From Terriglobia bacterium (GTDB lineage Bacteria; Acidobacteriota; Terriglobia; Acidiferrales; UBA7541), in assembly GCA_020073705.1 (NCBI GenBank), contig JAIQES010000011.1, forward strand, positions 1 through 64,000: a stretch of DNA of 64,000 bases. The letters are read 5' to 3'. The translations under genes and the position numbers were made by a program. The notes beneath the pieces were generated by a model. It did no database searches, had not been told where the DNA came from, and worked only from the letters and a program-made list of their open reading frames with translations. Numbering within the stretch: position 1 is the stretch's first letter; each line of letters opens with the position of its first letter. This document shows positions 8,293 through 17,946 of the stretch, piece by piece.

Positions 8293-9182
8293 AGACCGAA
8301 ACTCTTGACCGTCTACGTTCGCGCATTTCCGGCATTGATGCGATGCCTGCAATTCCCATTATTTTGCGCCCGTTGCTGCGCTGCCTCGACCAGCCCGCGG
8401 AGCAAATCGATGTCAATCGCATTGTCGAGCTGGTTTCGTACGATAAATCCATCGCGGCGCAGTGCGTTCGGATGGCGAATTCCGCGCTATTCGGCCGCAG
8501 CCACCCTGTGGAATCGATCCGCACGGCCGTCCTGAATCTGGGTATGTGGCGGGTCCGCGATCTGCTTTTTTCCAATTCTCTTTCACAAGTGATTCCCGCC
8601 AACCGCTGGGTTGTGGACCCGTCGGTCTTCTGGCGTCATTCCTTGGGCTGTGCACTTGTCTGCCGGAGATTTGCGGAGATTATCGGTTATCCGGACACGG
8701 AAAAGGCCTATTTGGCCGGCTTACTGCACGACATCGGTGTTCTGGTCAACTGCATGATTGTTCCCAATGAGTTCCGCGCGACGGTCGAGAAAGCTTACCG
8801 CGAGCACATTCCCATGGATGAAGCCGAGCAGGCCACGCTCGGCTTCACGCATAGTGATTCTGGCCGTATCCTCGCCGAGGCTTGGAAGATCACACCCGAT
8901 CTGGTCCAGGCCATCGAACTCCATCACGAAATCGGAGATCCTGAGCGTGGCGGGCCACTGGTCGCGCTCGTCCACTTGAGCGACTTGCTTTGCCGGCTGC
9001 GCGACTTGGGCTACGGCTATTACGAACCTCGGCAGATAGACTTTGCGAACGAGCCTGGCTGGCTGTATCTGGTGATGCAGTTTCCCAACCTGGCTGAGCT
9101 GGATTTGGCGCGATTCACATTCACTCTGGACGAGTATGCCAAAGAAGTCGGCGAATTGGTCTCCACGGTATTTGCAGCCTGA
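8289..9182 (+). CDS. HDOD-domain signalling protein
   Basis: A 297-residue cytoplasmic protein made almost entirely of an HDOD domain, a metal-dependent-HD-like output or scaffold module often found in motility and chemotaxis operons. Seen here: IDAMPAIPIILRPLLRCLDQ, then VSYDKSIAAQCVRMANSALF, VLNLGMWRVRDLLF and AGLLHDIGVLVN. A late IELHHEIGD segment suggests that His/Asp ligands of a real HD core are kept. Its start overlaps cheR by four bases. Substrate and partner are unknown. Confidence 0.88.
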   Translation: MKTETLDRLRSRISGIDAMPAIPIILRPLLRCLDQPAEQIDVNRIVELVSYDKSIAAQCVRMANSALFGRSHPVESIRTAVLNLGMWRVRDLLFSNSLSQVIPANRWVVDPSVFWRHSLGCALVCRRFAEIIGYPDTEKAYLAGLLHDIGVLVNCMIVPNEFRATVEKAYREHIPMDEAEQATLGFTHSDSGRILAEAWKITPDLVQAIELHHEIGDPERGGPLVALVHLSDLLCRLRDLGYGYYEPRQIDFANEPGWLYLVMQFPNLAELDLARFTFTLDEYAKEVGELVSTVFAA

Positions 9183-9188
9183 AGTACC

Positions 9189-9808
9189 ATGCGACATTCA
9201 TCGGAAGGTCGCCCGCGAATCCCGATCCGTGTTCTTGTCGCAGACGATAGCGCCTTCATGCGCACTGCGATAACACGCAAGGTGGCATCCGATCCGGAGC
9301 TGTGCGTGATCGGCACCGCTCACGACGGCCTGGACGCGATCGAAAAGGTTAGGGCACTCGATCCGGATGTCATCACACTCGACATTGAGATGCCAAGAAT
9401 GGACGGTCTCTCCGTCTTGCGGCGTCTCATGAGCGAACATCCCGTGCCGATCATCATGGTCAGCTCATTGACTCCCGATGGTGCGCAAGCGACGCTCGAT
9501 GCGCTCGACCTTGGCGGATTTGATTGCATTGCGAAGGACCAGTCGTACGCCACACTCAGCATCGTTGAGATTCGAGATGAGTTGGTCGCCAAAATCAAGG
9601 CGGCCGCGCATGTGCAGATCTATTGTCAAGCCGTGCCGCAGGTGCGAGAGACCGCGGCGGTTACACCATCGGCCAGGATGAAGCCAGTTGCGCCGTCTAT
9701 GGGATGCCGCGCGCCTGCGCGGAATCCGGTGTCCTGCGCCGCCAGACACGACTCGACCTAATTGCGGATGAGATTTGCCAGGTGACGATGAATCCTCGGA
9801 CGGCATGA
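9189..9808 (+). pseudogene. Truncated CheB: receiver domain fused to C-terminal scrap
   Basis: The first 125 residues are a good CheB-type receiver domain: IRVLVADDSAFMRTAIT, phospho-acceptor Asp in VITLDIEMPRMDG, then PIIMVSSLT. After KIKAAAHVQIYCQAVPQVRE the protein skips the whole methylesterase core with its Ser-His-Asp triad. A frame change near 9655 would restore the last CheB segment, GGYTIGQDEASCAVYGMPRA, ending at 9808. In the original frame the protein ends at 9761 with a nonsense tail. So an internal deletion plus frameshift killed the enzyme. A stand-alone response regulator could still be made. Confidence 0.8.
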
Positions 9809-9967
9809 TCTGGTGATCTCACTCCCTTTCTAGTTTCACATTGACATCGTCACACCTGCGGAATAAATTCGTGATGTCGGCGAACTTGTCTGGGCTATTT
9901 GCAGGCTCGATCGGATTCCCCCTTCCCGCCGCGCGGTTTACTCTACAACTCATAGATGAGGTGATTC

Positions 9968-11257
9968 GTGTCCGCAGATACTTTGTTATCCGGCAGCGCG
10001 CGTTCGGGTGCGAAAGCGATGAGAGGCAAAAAAAAGTTGGCAGATGCCACCCGCCGAGTGGGCTCCGCCTCAGAACTTGGCGGCGCATCCACCTCCCCCG
10101 CGGACCGCGCAGCGCAGCAAATCAGCAGGATGGAAGCGATCGGCCAGCTTGCGGGCGGCATCGCGCATGACTTTAACAATCTCCTGACCGTCATCCTGGG
10201 TCACTCCGAATTCCTGCTGAAACGCAATGAGCCCGCGAAGAGGTGTCGGATGCGCATCGATGAGATTCGCAAAGCCGCCGAGCGCGGGGCATGGCTCACC
10301 AATCAACTCCTCGCTTACAGCCGGAATCAACTCCTGGAACCGACGGTTCTGCAACTCAACGCGGTCCTGGAGGATATGGACGACATCCTGCGCCGGGTGC
10401 TCGGCGAGGACATCGCACTCAATCTGCTGTTCGATCCCAATCTTGGTTGGGTGAAGGTGGACCGGGGACAGTTACAACAGATTGTGCTGAATCTCGCCGG
10501 AAACGCTCGTGATGCAATGCCTCAAGGAGGCCACCTGTGCATCGAAACCTTGAACATTTCTGTCACCGACGGCGCCGCCAAGCCGCAGGCATTCCTTGCT
10601 CCGGGCGAGTATGTCGCCATGGTTGTTCGTGATTCAGGACATGGCATGGACGCGAAAACGCGTGCGCGCATTTTCGAACCATTTTTCTCCACGAAGGAAA
10701 AGGGCAAGGGGACCGGACTCGGCCTTGCCACCGTTTATGGCATTGTGAAGCAAAGCGGAGGTTATATTTGGGTTGAGAGCGAGCCCAGCCGGGGGAGCGC
10801 TTTCTACACGCTCCTGCGGCGTGTTCCAAAGCCTGTCGATCCACGCACCGCGCAGGAAGTGCTGGATTTCCGTTCCGGTGGAGAGACCATCCTGCTCGTG
10901 GAAGATGACCCGGCACTGCGCAAGATGGCAGTGGAGGTTCTTCGCGATGTCGGATACAAGGTCCTGACCGCGCCAAGTGGCGCCGATGCGCTCCATATTG
11001 TCGACAATCGCGAGGGTCCACTGGATCTTCTTCTTACCGATGTCGTCATGCCTGGTATGACGGGGCGCGAACTCGCCGATCAGATCGTCCTACGTTTCCC
11101 TCGGATCAGAGTCCTCTATATGTCCGGCTACACCGATGATGCCATTGGCAACCACGGCCTCCGTGGCCAGACACTGCGTGTCCTGCAAAAGCCTTTCACC
11201 CACGAGACACTTTCCCATCGGGTGCGGGAGGCCCTTCGGACCCTTGTCCGCCGCTGA
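9968..11257 (+). CDS. Soluble hybrid sensor histidine kinase
   Basis: The 429 residues comprise a dimerisation/phospho-acceptor domain with His67 in IGQLAGGIAHDFNNLL, an ATPase domain (NLAGNARDAMP N-box, GTGLGLATVYGIVKQSGG G-box), and a C-terminal receiver domain with ETILLVEDDPALR and the acceptor Asp in LLLTDVVMPG. No membrane segment or PAS/GAF sensor module is present, so the input must come from a partner. The GTG start has GAGGTG five bases upstream. It lies between the decayed and intact chemotaxis clusters, and may or may not act in motility. Confidence 0.9.
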   Translation: MSADTLLSGSARSGAKAMRGKKKLADATRRVGSASELGGASTSPADRAAQQISRMEAIGQLAGGIAHDFNNLLTVILGHSEFLLKRNEPAKRCRMRIDEIRKAAERGAWLTNQLLAYSRNQLLEPTVLQLNAVLEDMDDILRRVLGEDIALNLLFDPNLGWVKVDRGQLQQIVLNLAGNARDAMPQGGHLCIETLNISVTDGAAKPQAFLAPGEYVAMVVRDSGHGMDAKTRARIFEPFFSTKEKGKGTGLGLATVYGIVKQSGGYIWVESEPSRGSAFYTLLRRVPKPVDPRTAQEVLDFRSGGETILLVEDDPALRKMAVEVLRDVGYKVLTAPSGADALHIVDNREGPLDLLLTDVVMPGMTGRELADQIVLRFPRIRVLYMSGYTDDAIGNHGLRGQTLRVLQKPFTHETLSHRVREALRTLVRR

Positions 11258-11435
11258 TACCTCAGTCCGGTTGATCCCGGCCGGAAAAGCCTCCACGGGA
11301 GAGAGGCCTGAATCCAGGGCCAGCACTGGTTTGACTAGCTGCCATAGGCCGCCCCGGCGTGTCACGCGCAGCCGTCACATCATCTCAATTTCAAGACGAC
11401 CGCACGGGGCTTCCGTCTTTCAAAACCCTGCGCTG

Positions 11436-12581
11436 TTAACGTTCGAATTGTTGTGTTTTGTCTGTCCAAGACTTAGCTGGTGTGATGGGAAGAACTTGGA
11501 CCGAAGCGCGGCGGATGATTTCCGGGCCGATCTGATTGAGCGGAAGGATCTTTTCCGCCAAGCCGGCGCGCGCTACAAAACCGGGCATGCCCCAGACGAC
11601 GCTGCTGGCCTCATCCTGGACAATTACCGATGCACCCTGCGCGCACAGGGCTTCGCAGCCCCTCAGCCCGTCCTGCCCCATGCCGGTAAGGATGACGCCC
11701 AGAGAATGAGCGCCGAATAGATCGGCTACCGAGCGAAATAACACATCCACCGAGGGCCGGCAGAAATTTTCGCGGGGTCCCTGATGCGTCTGAACGCGAA
11801 TCCGATCTCCGTCCTGGTGAACGACCATGTGGTAGTCCCCGGGCGCAAGCCAAATGCACCCAGGCTCAAGCACTTCACCCGATTGGCATTCGCGCACCGG
11901 CAGCGAGCATTTGCTGGCGAGCCGCCTGGCCAGCAGCCCGGTAAAGATCGGCGGCATGTGCTGTGCCACGACAATCGGCAGGGGAAATCGCGCGGGGAAG
12001 ACGGGCAAGAGTCTGGTGAGTGCATCCGGGCCGCCGGTCGAAACTCCAATGGCCACGATCCCGAGGCGCGTTGAGCGCAACGGAGCTGGACGCGTTCGAA
12101 TCACCGCGCGTTGTTCCTGGAATATAGGCGTCGAAGCGCTGGCCGAAGGAACTTGCACCACGCTGGGAAGGTGGCACAGGGCCCTTATCTTGGGAATGAG
12201 TTCCCTGGTAATACTGCCGGAGGTCGAACCCCCGTCCATATTACTGGGCTTGGTGACATAGTCGGTAGCGCCTAAAGAAAGAGCATCGAGCGTGGCTTCA
12301 GCGCCTCTCTCGGTGAGTGCGCTGAACATGATGATGGGAACCTGGGGGAGAAGTTTGCGGATTTCCGGGAGGGCCTCCAGACCACTCATTTCCGGCATCT
12401 CGATATCGAGAAGAATGATATCAGGACGGAGGGTATTGAGCTTGGCCAAGGCCAATCGGCCGTTGCTAGCCGAGCCGACAACTTCCAGATCAGGATCGCG
12501 CGAAAGCCCGTCCGCAAGAGCTTTGCGAACGACGACGGCATCGTCCACGATCAAGATGCTTTTTCTCGGCGAAGTCCCCAA
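11436..12581 (-). CDS. cheB: Chemotaxis protein-glutamate methylesterase CheB
   Basis: Removes methyl groups from, and deamidates, chemoreceptors when phosphorylated by CheA. The 381 residues have an N-terminal receiver domain (ILIVDDAVVVRKALADGL, acceptor Asp in IILLDIEMPEMSG, Lys in YVTKP). A linker of about 50 residues leads to a complete methylesterase domain. The triad is visible in GVSTGGPDAL (Ser), VVAQHMPP (His) and LTGMGQDGLRG (Asp). It is the last gene of the minus-strand cluster cheA-cheW-mcp-cheB and probably replaces the broken cheB at 9189. Confidence 0.95.
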   Translation of the reverse strand: MGTSPRKSILIVDDAVVVRKALADGLSRDPDLEVVGSASNGRLALAKLNTLRPDIILLDIEMPEMSGLEALPEIRKLLPQVPIIMFSALTERGAEATLDALSLGATDYVTKPSNMDGGSTSGSITRELIPKIRALCHLPSVVQVPSASASTPIFQEQRAVIRTRPAPLRSTRLGIVAIGVSTGGPDALTRLLPVFPARFPLPIVVAQHMPPIFTGLLARRLASKCSLPVRECQSGEVLEPGCIWLAPGDYHMVVHQDGDRIRVQTHQGPRENFCRPSVDVLFRSVADLFGAHSLGVILTGMGQDGLRGCEALCAQGASVIVQDEASSVVWGMPGFVARAGLAEKILPLNQIGPEIIRRASVQVLPITPAKSWTDKTQQFER

Positions 12582-12691
12582 ACTGGACAGCCTTCCTCCA
12601 CTCCGGATGCCTCAGGAGTGAATGCCGCTGGAATCAAAGCAACAGAATCTATTCAGCTAGATTCCTGAATAGATTGACGCTCCCATCTGAA

Positions 12692-14332
12692 TCAAGCACC
12701 CTGTTTCCGCTCGTGCCCGTTGCCGTGCCCTTCAGTGTTGACCTTAAATTGCTCGACCAGCCCGCGCAGTTGCGTGGACATCTGCGCCAGTTGCTGCGCG
12801 GCCTTCATGGATTCATGCGCGCTCGACGACGTGCCTTGCGCCGCCTGCGCCACTCCCGTGATGTTCTGTGAGATTTCGGTCGAGCCTTTTGCGGCCTCGG
12901 TGACGTTCCGAGACATCTCGTTCGTCGTCGCGCTCTGTTCCTCGACGGCTGTCGCGATCGTGCTCGATATGTCGTTGAGCTGGTTGATGACGGCGCCAAT
13001 CGTCGCGATGGCGTCTACCGCCCCCTTCGTATCGGTTTGTATCGCCGCGATCTTGTGGCTGATATCTTCGGTCGCCTTGGCCGTCTGTTTCGCAAGTTCC
13101 TTCACTTCGTTCGCGACCACGGCAAACCCCTTGCCCGCTTCGCCCGCCCGCGCTGCTTCAATCGTCGCGTTCAATGCCAGCAGGTTCGTCTGTTGCGCGA
13201 TGGAGGTAATTACCTTGATGACCTGCCCGATTTCCGCACTGGACACGCCCAGCTTGGAAATTGTGGCATTCGTCGTTTCGGCCGTTCTGACAGCTTCGCT
13301 GGCCACTCGCGCCGATTCGGTAGCGTTCTTGGCGATGTCCTGAATGGTCGCACTCATCTCCTCCGCGCCGGTTGCCACCGTTTGCAGGTTGCGGTTCACT
13401 TGTTCGGTGGCCGAGGAAACCACGTTGGCCTGTGCCGTGGTTTCCTCGGAATTCGATGTGATTTGCTGGCTCACCGCGGAAAATTCTTCGCTCGCATTCG
13501 CCACCTGTTGTGCGTTCTCGGCAACGGAAACAATCATGTGTTTCAGATTTGTTTGCATTTTGTTGATTGCACTGGTCAGGTCGCCGAGTTCGTCATTGCT
13601 GACAATTTTCAATTCCTCACCTGTCAGGTCCCCCGCCGCGATGGCCTCCGCCTGCCTGAGAACCGAAGAAGTGGCACGAGAGAACTGGCGGCCCAAGAAA
13701 GTGGCAACGCTGAAGCCAATGGCAATACTCATCAGAGCGGCTATCAATATCGTATAGGTCGCCGAGCTATTTGCTGCGGCGAGCTTGTCCTCGTTCTCCT
13801 GAGCCAGGGTTTTAAAAGAATCTCCCATCTCGTCTAGGGTTGCGTCCAGGGGGTCTTTTATGGCCGTGGCCTTGTCCTTGAATTCATTTCCCGCTTTGAT
13901 CACAGCCTCGACGGTCCCACCACCTGCAAGCTTCATCCCTGTTTCCTGGGCCTCGCGGAGCTTTGGGAGCAGTTCCTTCACCTTTGCCCATTGGTCACGG
14001 TTTTCTTGGAGAGTCCACTCCGGAGCCAATTCGTCCATCGCGGCAACTTCTTTGTCGGCATCTTCCCAATTCGAATTAAACTGTCTTCGCGCATCTTCCA
14101 TCGCTGGCTGTGTTCCCAAAAGGATGACCTCATGCCCCTTGCTCTGTGCCCGATTCACGTCCCTTTGCAACTGAAGATCCATTCGGCGAGAAGGAACGTG
14201 AATATCCAGTGTTTCCGCTTCGGTCGTCCGAATGTTGCGCAGCTTCAAATACGCGAGCCCCGAACTGATAATCATGAGACTCAGTACTATTGCAAATCCC
14301 AGTCCAAGCTTCTTTCCGATGGTAAGTTTCAT
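12692..14332 (-). CDS. Methyl-accepting chemotaxis protein
   Basis: A membrane chemoreceptor of 546 residues. Membrane segment 1 is near residues 10-30 ([20 protein letters not shown]). The periplasmic region of about 160 residues is predicted four-helix-bundle type, and membrane segment 2 is near 192-212. HAMP follows ([20 protein letters not shown]), then a long coiled-coil signalling domain whose hairpin tip reads [20 protein letters not shown]. There is no C-terminal NWETF-like tether for CheR/CheB. Its ligand is unknown. It sits between cheW and cheB and signals to CheA. Confidence 0.94.
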   Translation of the reverse strand: MKLTIGKKLGLGFAIVLSLMIISSGLAYLKLRNIRTTEAETLDIHVPSRRMDLQLQRDVNRAQSKGHEVILLGTQPAMEDARRQFNSNWEDADKEVAAMDELAPEWTLQENRDQWAKVKELLPKLREAQETGMKLAGGGTVEAVIKAGNEFKDKATAIKDPLDATLDEMGDSFKTLAQENEDKLAAANSSATYTILIAALMSIAIGFSVATFLGRQFSRATSSVLRQAEAIAAGDLTGEELKIVSNDELGDLTSAINKMQTNLKHMIVSVAENAQQVANASEEFSAVSQQITSNSEETTAQANVVSSATEQVNRNLQTVATGAEEMSATIQDIAKNATESARVASEAVRTAETTNATISKLGVSSAEIGQVIKVITSIAQQTNLLALNATIEAARAGEAGKGFAVVANEVKELAKQTAKATEDISHKIAAIQTDTKGAVDAIATIGAVINQLNDISSTIATAVEEQSATTNEMSRNVTEAAKGSTEISQNITGVAQAAQGTSSSAHESMKAAQQLAQMSTQLRGLVEQFKVNTEGHGNGHERKQGA

Positions 14333-14404
14333 TTTCTTGTCTCCTTTTTGACTCTCATATCCGTCAAACTGCGTGCGTTTCGAGTATTGGATGATTCCGG
14401 TCCA

Positions 14405-14599
14405 TTAGGGGAGGTCGTAGCGCGGGTCGATGTAAATCATGCTTGTGTGAGCGGTTGCCGGACCGGTCCCGATATTCCAGGGCATGCGCGACACGTATGA
14501 GTATTGAGTCATGAGCCTGAGATCACCGTAGCTCGGGTTCCGCCACATCATGTAGTGGACGCCAAACGTCGGTTCATAGAGGTAGCGGTTGCAACTGTT
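14405..14599 (-). pseudogene. C-terminal fragment of an outer-membrane protein
   Basis: The minus-strand frame encodes YLYEPTFGVHYMMWRNPSYG, then DLRLMTQYSYVSRMPW, and ends in SMIYIDPRYDLP before a stop. The alternating aromatic pattern and a terminal RYDLP strand look like the end of a beta-barrel or porin-like outer-membrane protein. Nothing upstream continues it, because cheW occupies that DNA in another frame. This is best read as a gene stump fused by deletion to the end of cheW. Family identity is not certain. Confidence 0.5.
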
Positions 14600-15018
14600 T
14601 CGCACGCTTTGTCGGTATCCAGTACGTGCATTAAGTGCCTGTCGAGCTTGTGGACGCCGAGGATCACCTCGCGCACCTTGCCCTGAAGTGTTTCGGGCGG
14701 CCGCTCGAAGGATTCATCGCCGACTTCCACTACGTCGCCGATCTCGTCAACGAGGAGACTGACTGCGCCGTCCGCGGATCGAATCACGACGTTCATTGGG
14801 AGCATGTCCTCCGGGCGGTCCGCCAATTCCAAGCGGCGGCGCAAATCAATGGCCGTGACAATCTGCCCGCGGAGATTCATCAGTCCGCTGACCACTCCCG
14901 GCGCCAGCGGAATCCCAGTCAATTCCAGATGGCGCATGACTTCCTGGACTTTCTGAAGTTCGACGCCGAACATGAGTTTGTCGAGATAGAACGTGCAGAA
15001 CTGGTGTGGTTGTGCCAC
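14548..15018 (-). CDS. cheW: Chemotaxis coupling protein CheW
   Basis: Adaptor that links chemoreceptors to CheA. The 156 residues form a CheW domain: CTFYLDKLMFGVELQKVQEV, LMNLRGQIVTAIDLRRRLEL, SLLVDEIGDVVEV and VREVILGVHKLDRHLMHVLD. The last 18 residues after DTDKACE are atypical and overlap, in a different frame, the outer-membrane-protein stump at 14405-14599, so the natural C terminus may have been replaced. The conserved core is complete and should work. The start lies three bases after the cheA stop. Confidence 0.9.
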   Translation of the reverse strand: MAQPHQFCTFYLDKLMFGVELQKVQEVMRHLELTGIPLAPGVVSGLMNLRGQIVTAIDLRRRLELADRPEDMLPMNVVIRSADGAVSLLVDEIGDVVEVGDESFERPPETLQGKVREVILGVHKLDRHLMHVLDTDKACETVATATSMNRRLASTT

Positions 15019-15021
15019 GGC

Positions 15022-17310
15022 TTAGTTGGAAACCTCCGCACGTTCGATTTGTACCCCGCAGCTCTCCTTGGAGATGCGCTTAATGGCGGGGATGTCCAGG
15101 AGTTCGGTAACATGTTCATTGATCACGACCGCATATTGAATTCCCGCGCGGGTTGCTGGAGACTTCACATCCGCCCGGTCTTCGACAATGTCCAGAATCT
15201 GGTCCACGACCAGGCCGATGGTCTGCCCTTCGTCATGGCAAACGAGCACCTGCATGGGGCTGGTGTCGGATTGAGGTTTCCTTTCGGCGTTTCGGGGGCG
15301 CCGCCGCCTTTCTTCCAGCACGGATTCGAGACGGATTAACGGCAAGATCTTCCCGCGGTACTGCACGACCCACTCCTCACCGGACTTTTCGACTTGAGAG
15401 GCGGGAAATTCTTCCAGACGGGCGAGAGTGTCCAGCGGCAGGGCCATGCGGGCATCATCCGGACCTGCAAAAAGAAGAAACGTTTGTTTTTCAGCCTCTT
15501 TTTCGAGCGATTCGACAGGTTTCTCGGTCACGGCACGGTCGCGCACCTCAGCCAGGATGCTGGCACCCTGCGCCAACCCGACGACATCCAGGATCAGTGC
15601 AACCCTGCCATCCCCCATGATGGTCGCGCCGGCAAATACCTTGATGCCCCTCAGTTGTTTGCTCAGCGGCTTGACGACAATTTCCTCCGAATCGTTGATC
15701 TCATCGACGACGAGACCAAATAGGTGGTCATCGGCCTGCAGAACGACGATATTGATTGCCTCTTCCTGTTCGCGTTCGCCGTGTGCATCCTTCCTGAGCC
15801 CGAGCTCCTGAGTGAGATAGACCAAAGGTAGCAACCGCCCCCGCATGCGATACACTGGGACACCGTGGACCAGCTCGACGTCCATGCGCACGTGATCGCC
15901 GTCCAATCGCACGAGTTCCTGAATGCTGACCTGCGGAATGGCGAACCGCTTCCCTGCGCTCTGAACGATGACGGCCCGGACAATTGCTAGTGTCAGAGGG
16001 ATCTTGATTTTGATCATCGTCCCCTTCCCCGGAGTGCTCTGAAGATCCACCGAGCCATTAACTCTGTCGATGTTGGTCTTGACCACATCCATGCCGACGC
16101 CGCGCCCGGAGAGATTGGTCACCTTTTCCGCGGTGGAAAACCCAGGAAGGAAAATGAGATTCAATAGTTCGCGTTCGCTCATGTGGGTTGCTTGCTGTGG
16201 AGTAATCAGGCCGCGCTCTAGAGCCTTGTTCTTGACACGGACCGTGTCGATCCCGGCTCCATCGTCTGAGATTTCAATCACCACCTGGCCGCCTTCATGG
16301 CATGCGCGCAACTTCAGGTGCCCCTCGGGGCGCTTTCCGCGCGCAACGCGCTGGTCCGGCGTTTCAATTCCATGGTCCACCGAATTCCGGACAATATGGG
16401 TCAGCGGGTCCTTGATGGCTTCGAGAAGGCTTTTGTCGAGTTCCGTCTCTTTTCCTTCCATCTCAATCTGCACTTGCTTGCCGCAACCTATCGCAACGTC
16501 TCGGACCACCCGCGGGAACTTGTCGAACACGTTGCTGATGGGCTGCATGCGTGTCTTCATTACTTCTTCTTGCAGCTCGCTCGTCAGCAGATTCAGGTGT
16601 TGCGTCGAGCTGATGAAAGTGGGGTCGCTCTGCCGCGCCGAGAACTGCGTGATCTGATTTCGCGTCAGGACGAGTTCCCCGACGAGGTTCATGAGTCTGT
16701 CGAGCAAGTGCACATCCACACGAATCGTTTCGGCCGTCGCGTCCCGCGAATGTGCCTGCTCCTGGAGAGCGGAGGCGAGGTCTTCTGGACTCACAAAACC
16801 TCGTTCGACCAGCAACTCGCCAATCTTCCCGGGGACTGGCGGGAACTTGGGTTCGGCCGTGCCCTGCTCTGCCGGGGATTCTTTGGATTCGTACTGGACG
16901 GAATGTTGCTGCTGTTCAGAAGACATCGTCTGCCGAGATTGTTGCAGGCGGGTTAGGTTCTCGATCAGGTCCGGGTAATCTTCGTTGCCATCCTGTCCGG
17001 TGTTTTGGATTTCTGTCAGTATGGTCCGAATGGCATCCACCATCGCCAACAGTCCGCTGGTGAGTTCCGGCGTCAGCGTAATCTTGCCGTCCCGGAGGTG
17101 AGAAAGAAGGCTCTCGCCCGCATGGGCAACTCTCTCTAACTTGCCCAACCCCAAGAAACCGCAGCTGCCCTTGATGGTATGAATGGTTCGAAAGATGCTC
17201 GATAGAAGTTCTTGGGAGGAGGGATCAGACTCCAACTTCACGAGTTCACTGTCGAGCCGATCTAGGTTCTCATTGCTTTCGACAAGAAACTCTTTGACGA
17301 GATCGTCCAT
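15022..17310 (-). CDS. cheA: Chemotaxis histidine kinase CheA with two CheW-like domains
   Basis: Central kinase that phosphorylates CheB and response regulators according to receptor state. The 762 residues contain an Hpt domain (His44 in TIHTIKGSCGFLGLGKLE) and a linker with the motif KIGELLVERGFVSPEDLASA instead of an obvious P2 domain. The dimerisation domain (LLDRLMNLVGELVLTRNQI), the ATPase (HIVRNSVDHGIETPDQRVA, DDGAGID, GRGVGMDVV) and a P5 CheW-like domain follow. A second CheW-like domain occupies about residues 600-750 (FLLFAGPDDARMALPLDTLA, YRGKILPLIRLESVLE). It is the first gene of the cluster. A duplicated, truncated relative lies at 6840. Confidence 0.95.
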   Translation of the reverse strand: MDDLVKEFLVESNENLDRLDSELVKLESDPSSQELLSSIFRTIHTIKGSCGFLGLGKLERVAHAGESLLSHLRDGKITLTPELTSGLLAMVDAIRTILTEIQNTGQDGNEDYPDLIENLTRLQQSRQTMSSEQQQHSVQYESKESPAEQGTAEPKFPPVPGKIGELLVERGFVSPEDLASALQEQAHSRDATAETIRVDVHLLDRLMNLVGELVLTRNQITQFSARQSDPTFISSTQHLNLLTSELQEEVMKTRMQPISNVFDKFPRVVRDVAIGCGKQVQIEMEGKETELDKSLLEAIKDPLTHIVRNSVDHGIETPDQRVARGKRPEGHLKLRACHEGGQVVIEISDDGAGIDTVRVKNKALERGLITPQQATHMSERELLNLIFLPGFSTAEKVTNLSGRGVGMDVVKTNIDRVNGSVDLQSTPGKGTMIKIKIPLTLAIVRAVIVQSAGKRFAIPQVSIQELVRLDGDHVRMDVELVHGVPVYRMRGRLLPLVYLTQELGLRKDAHGEREQEEAINIVVLQADDHLFGLVVDEINDSEEIVVKPLSKQLRGIKVFAGATIMGDGRVALILDVVGLAQGASILAEVRDRAVTEKPVESLEKEAEKQTFLLFAGPDDARMALPLDTLARLEEFPASQVEKSGEEWVVQYRGKILPLIRLESVLEERRRRPRNAERKPQSDTSPMQVLVCHDEGQTIGLVVDQILDIVEDRADVKSPATRAGIQYAVVINEHVTELLDIPAIKRISKESCGVQIERAEVSN

Positions 17311-17778
17311 TGCATCCCCCAGTTCCCACGATCAGCCTCGAGCAGGCAACGGTGAGCCTGTTCGCCGAACCGCCCGGAAGGGCCAAATCTGCGTCCTTCG
17401 AAGCGCCTCCCGGCAGGCAGCATTTGATCCAGGACACATAAGGCTAATCGTCACATCGGGGCTTTCACTTTAGCGCGCGAGTGGCTCAAGGAGGCATGCT
17501 CTCCGAACAATCCGGCGCACAGCCCTAAAGTTTCCCATGCTCATGGACAAGATTGGTGGCGAGCCGATTAAGAATTTCTATGTGATGATTCGTGTGGACC
17601 GCTTAACAGGAGCGGTTGATGCGTTCAACTGGGCGGGATAGGTGAGAATAAAGCTGCACTCAGGATATCCGGGCACTGAAAAACCGGGAGATCACGCATT
17701 AAAAAACATGGTGGCCGATTGTGCAGAGCACGGGGAACACGAGAGACTAACCAGCGATGTTGTTTGCAAACGAATGAA
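17311..17778. other. Intergenic region between cheA and tRNA-Gly
   Basis: 468 bases with no supported gene. It should contain the minus-strand promoter for the cheA cluster, but no clear -35/-10 pair was seen. A 34-codon plus-strand frame at 17537-17641 (MLMDKIGGEPIKNFYVMIRV then a short tail) has a protein-like look but matches nothing I recognise. Confidence 0.4.
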
Positions 17779-17852
17779 TGGAGCGGGCGATGGGAATCGA
17801 ACCCACGTCCGAAGCTTGGGAAGCTTCTATACTGCCATTGTACGACGCCCGC
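17779..17852 (-). tRNA. tRNA-Gly (anticodon CCC)
   Basis: The minus strand folds as a full cloverleaf. The acceptor stem is GCGGGCG/CGCCCGC and the D stem GTAC/GTAT. The anticodon stem GAAGC/GCTTC carries the loop TTCCCAA (anticodon CCC, reading GGG), and the T arm contains GGTTCGATTCC. The 3' CCA is encoded (17779-17781). Confidence 0.95.
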
Positions 17853-17946
17853 TCTGAACCTAACGCTAACAAACCTGTGGGACTGTTGCAAGAATTCTTC
17901 GCGTGCAATTTCATGCTAGAGTGTCGGGTTGCGTTGGGAGGACGGC

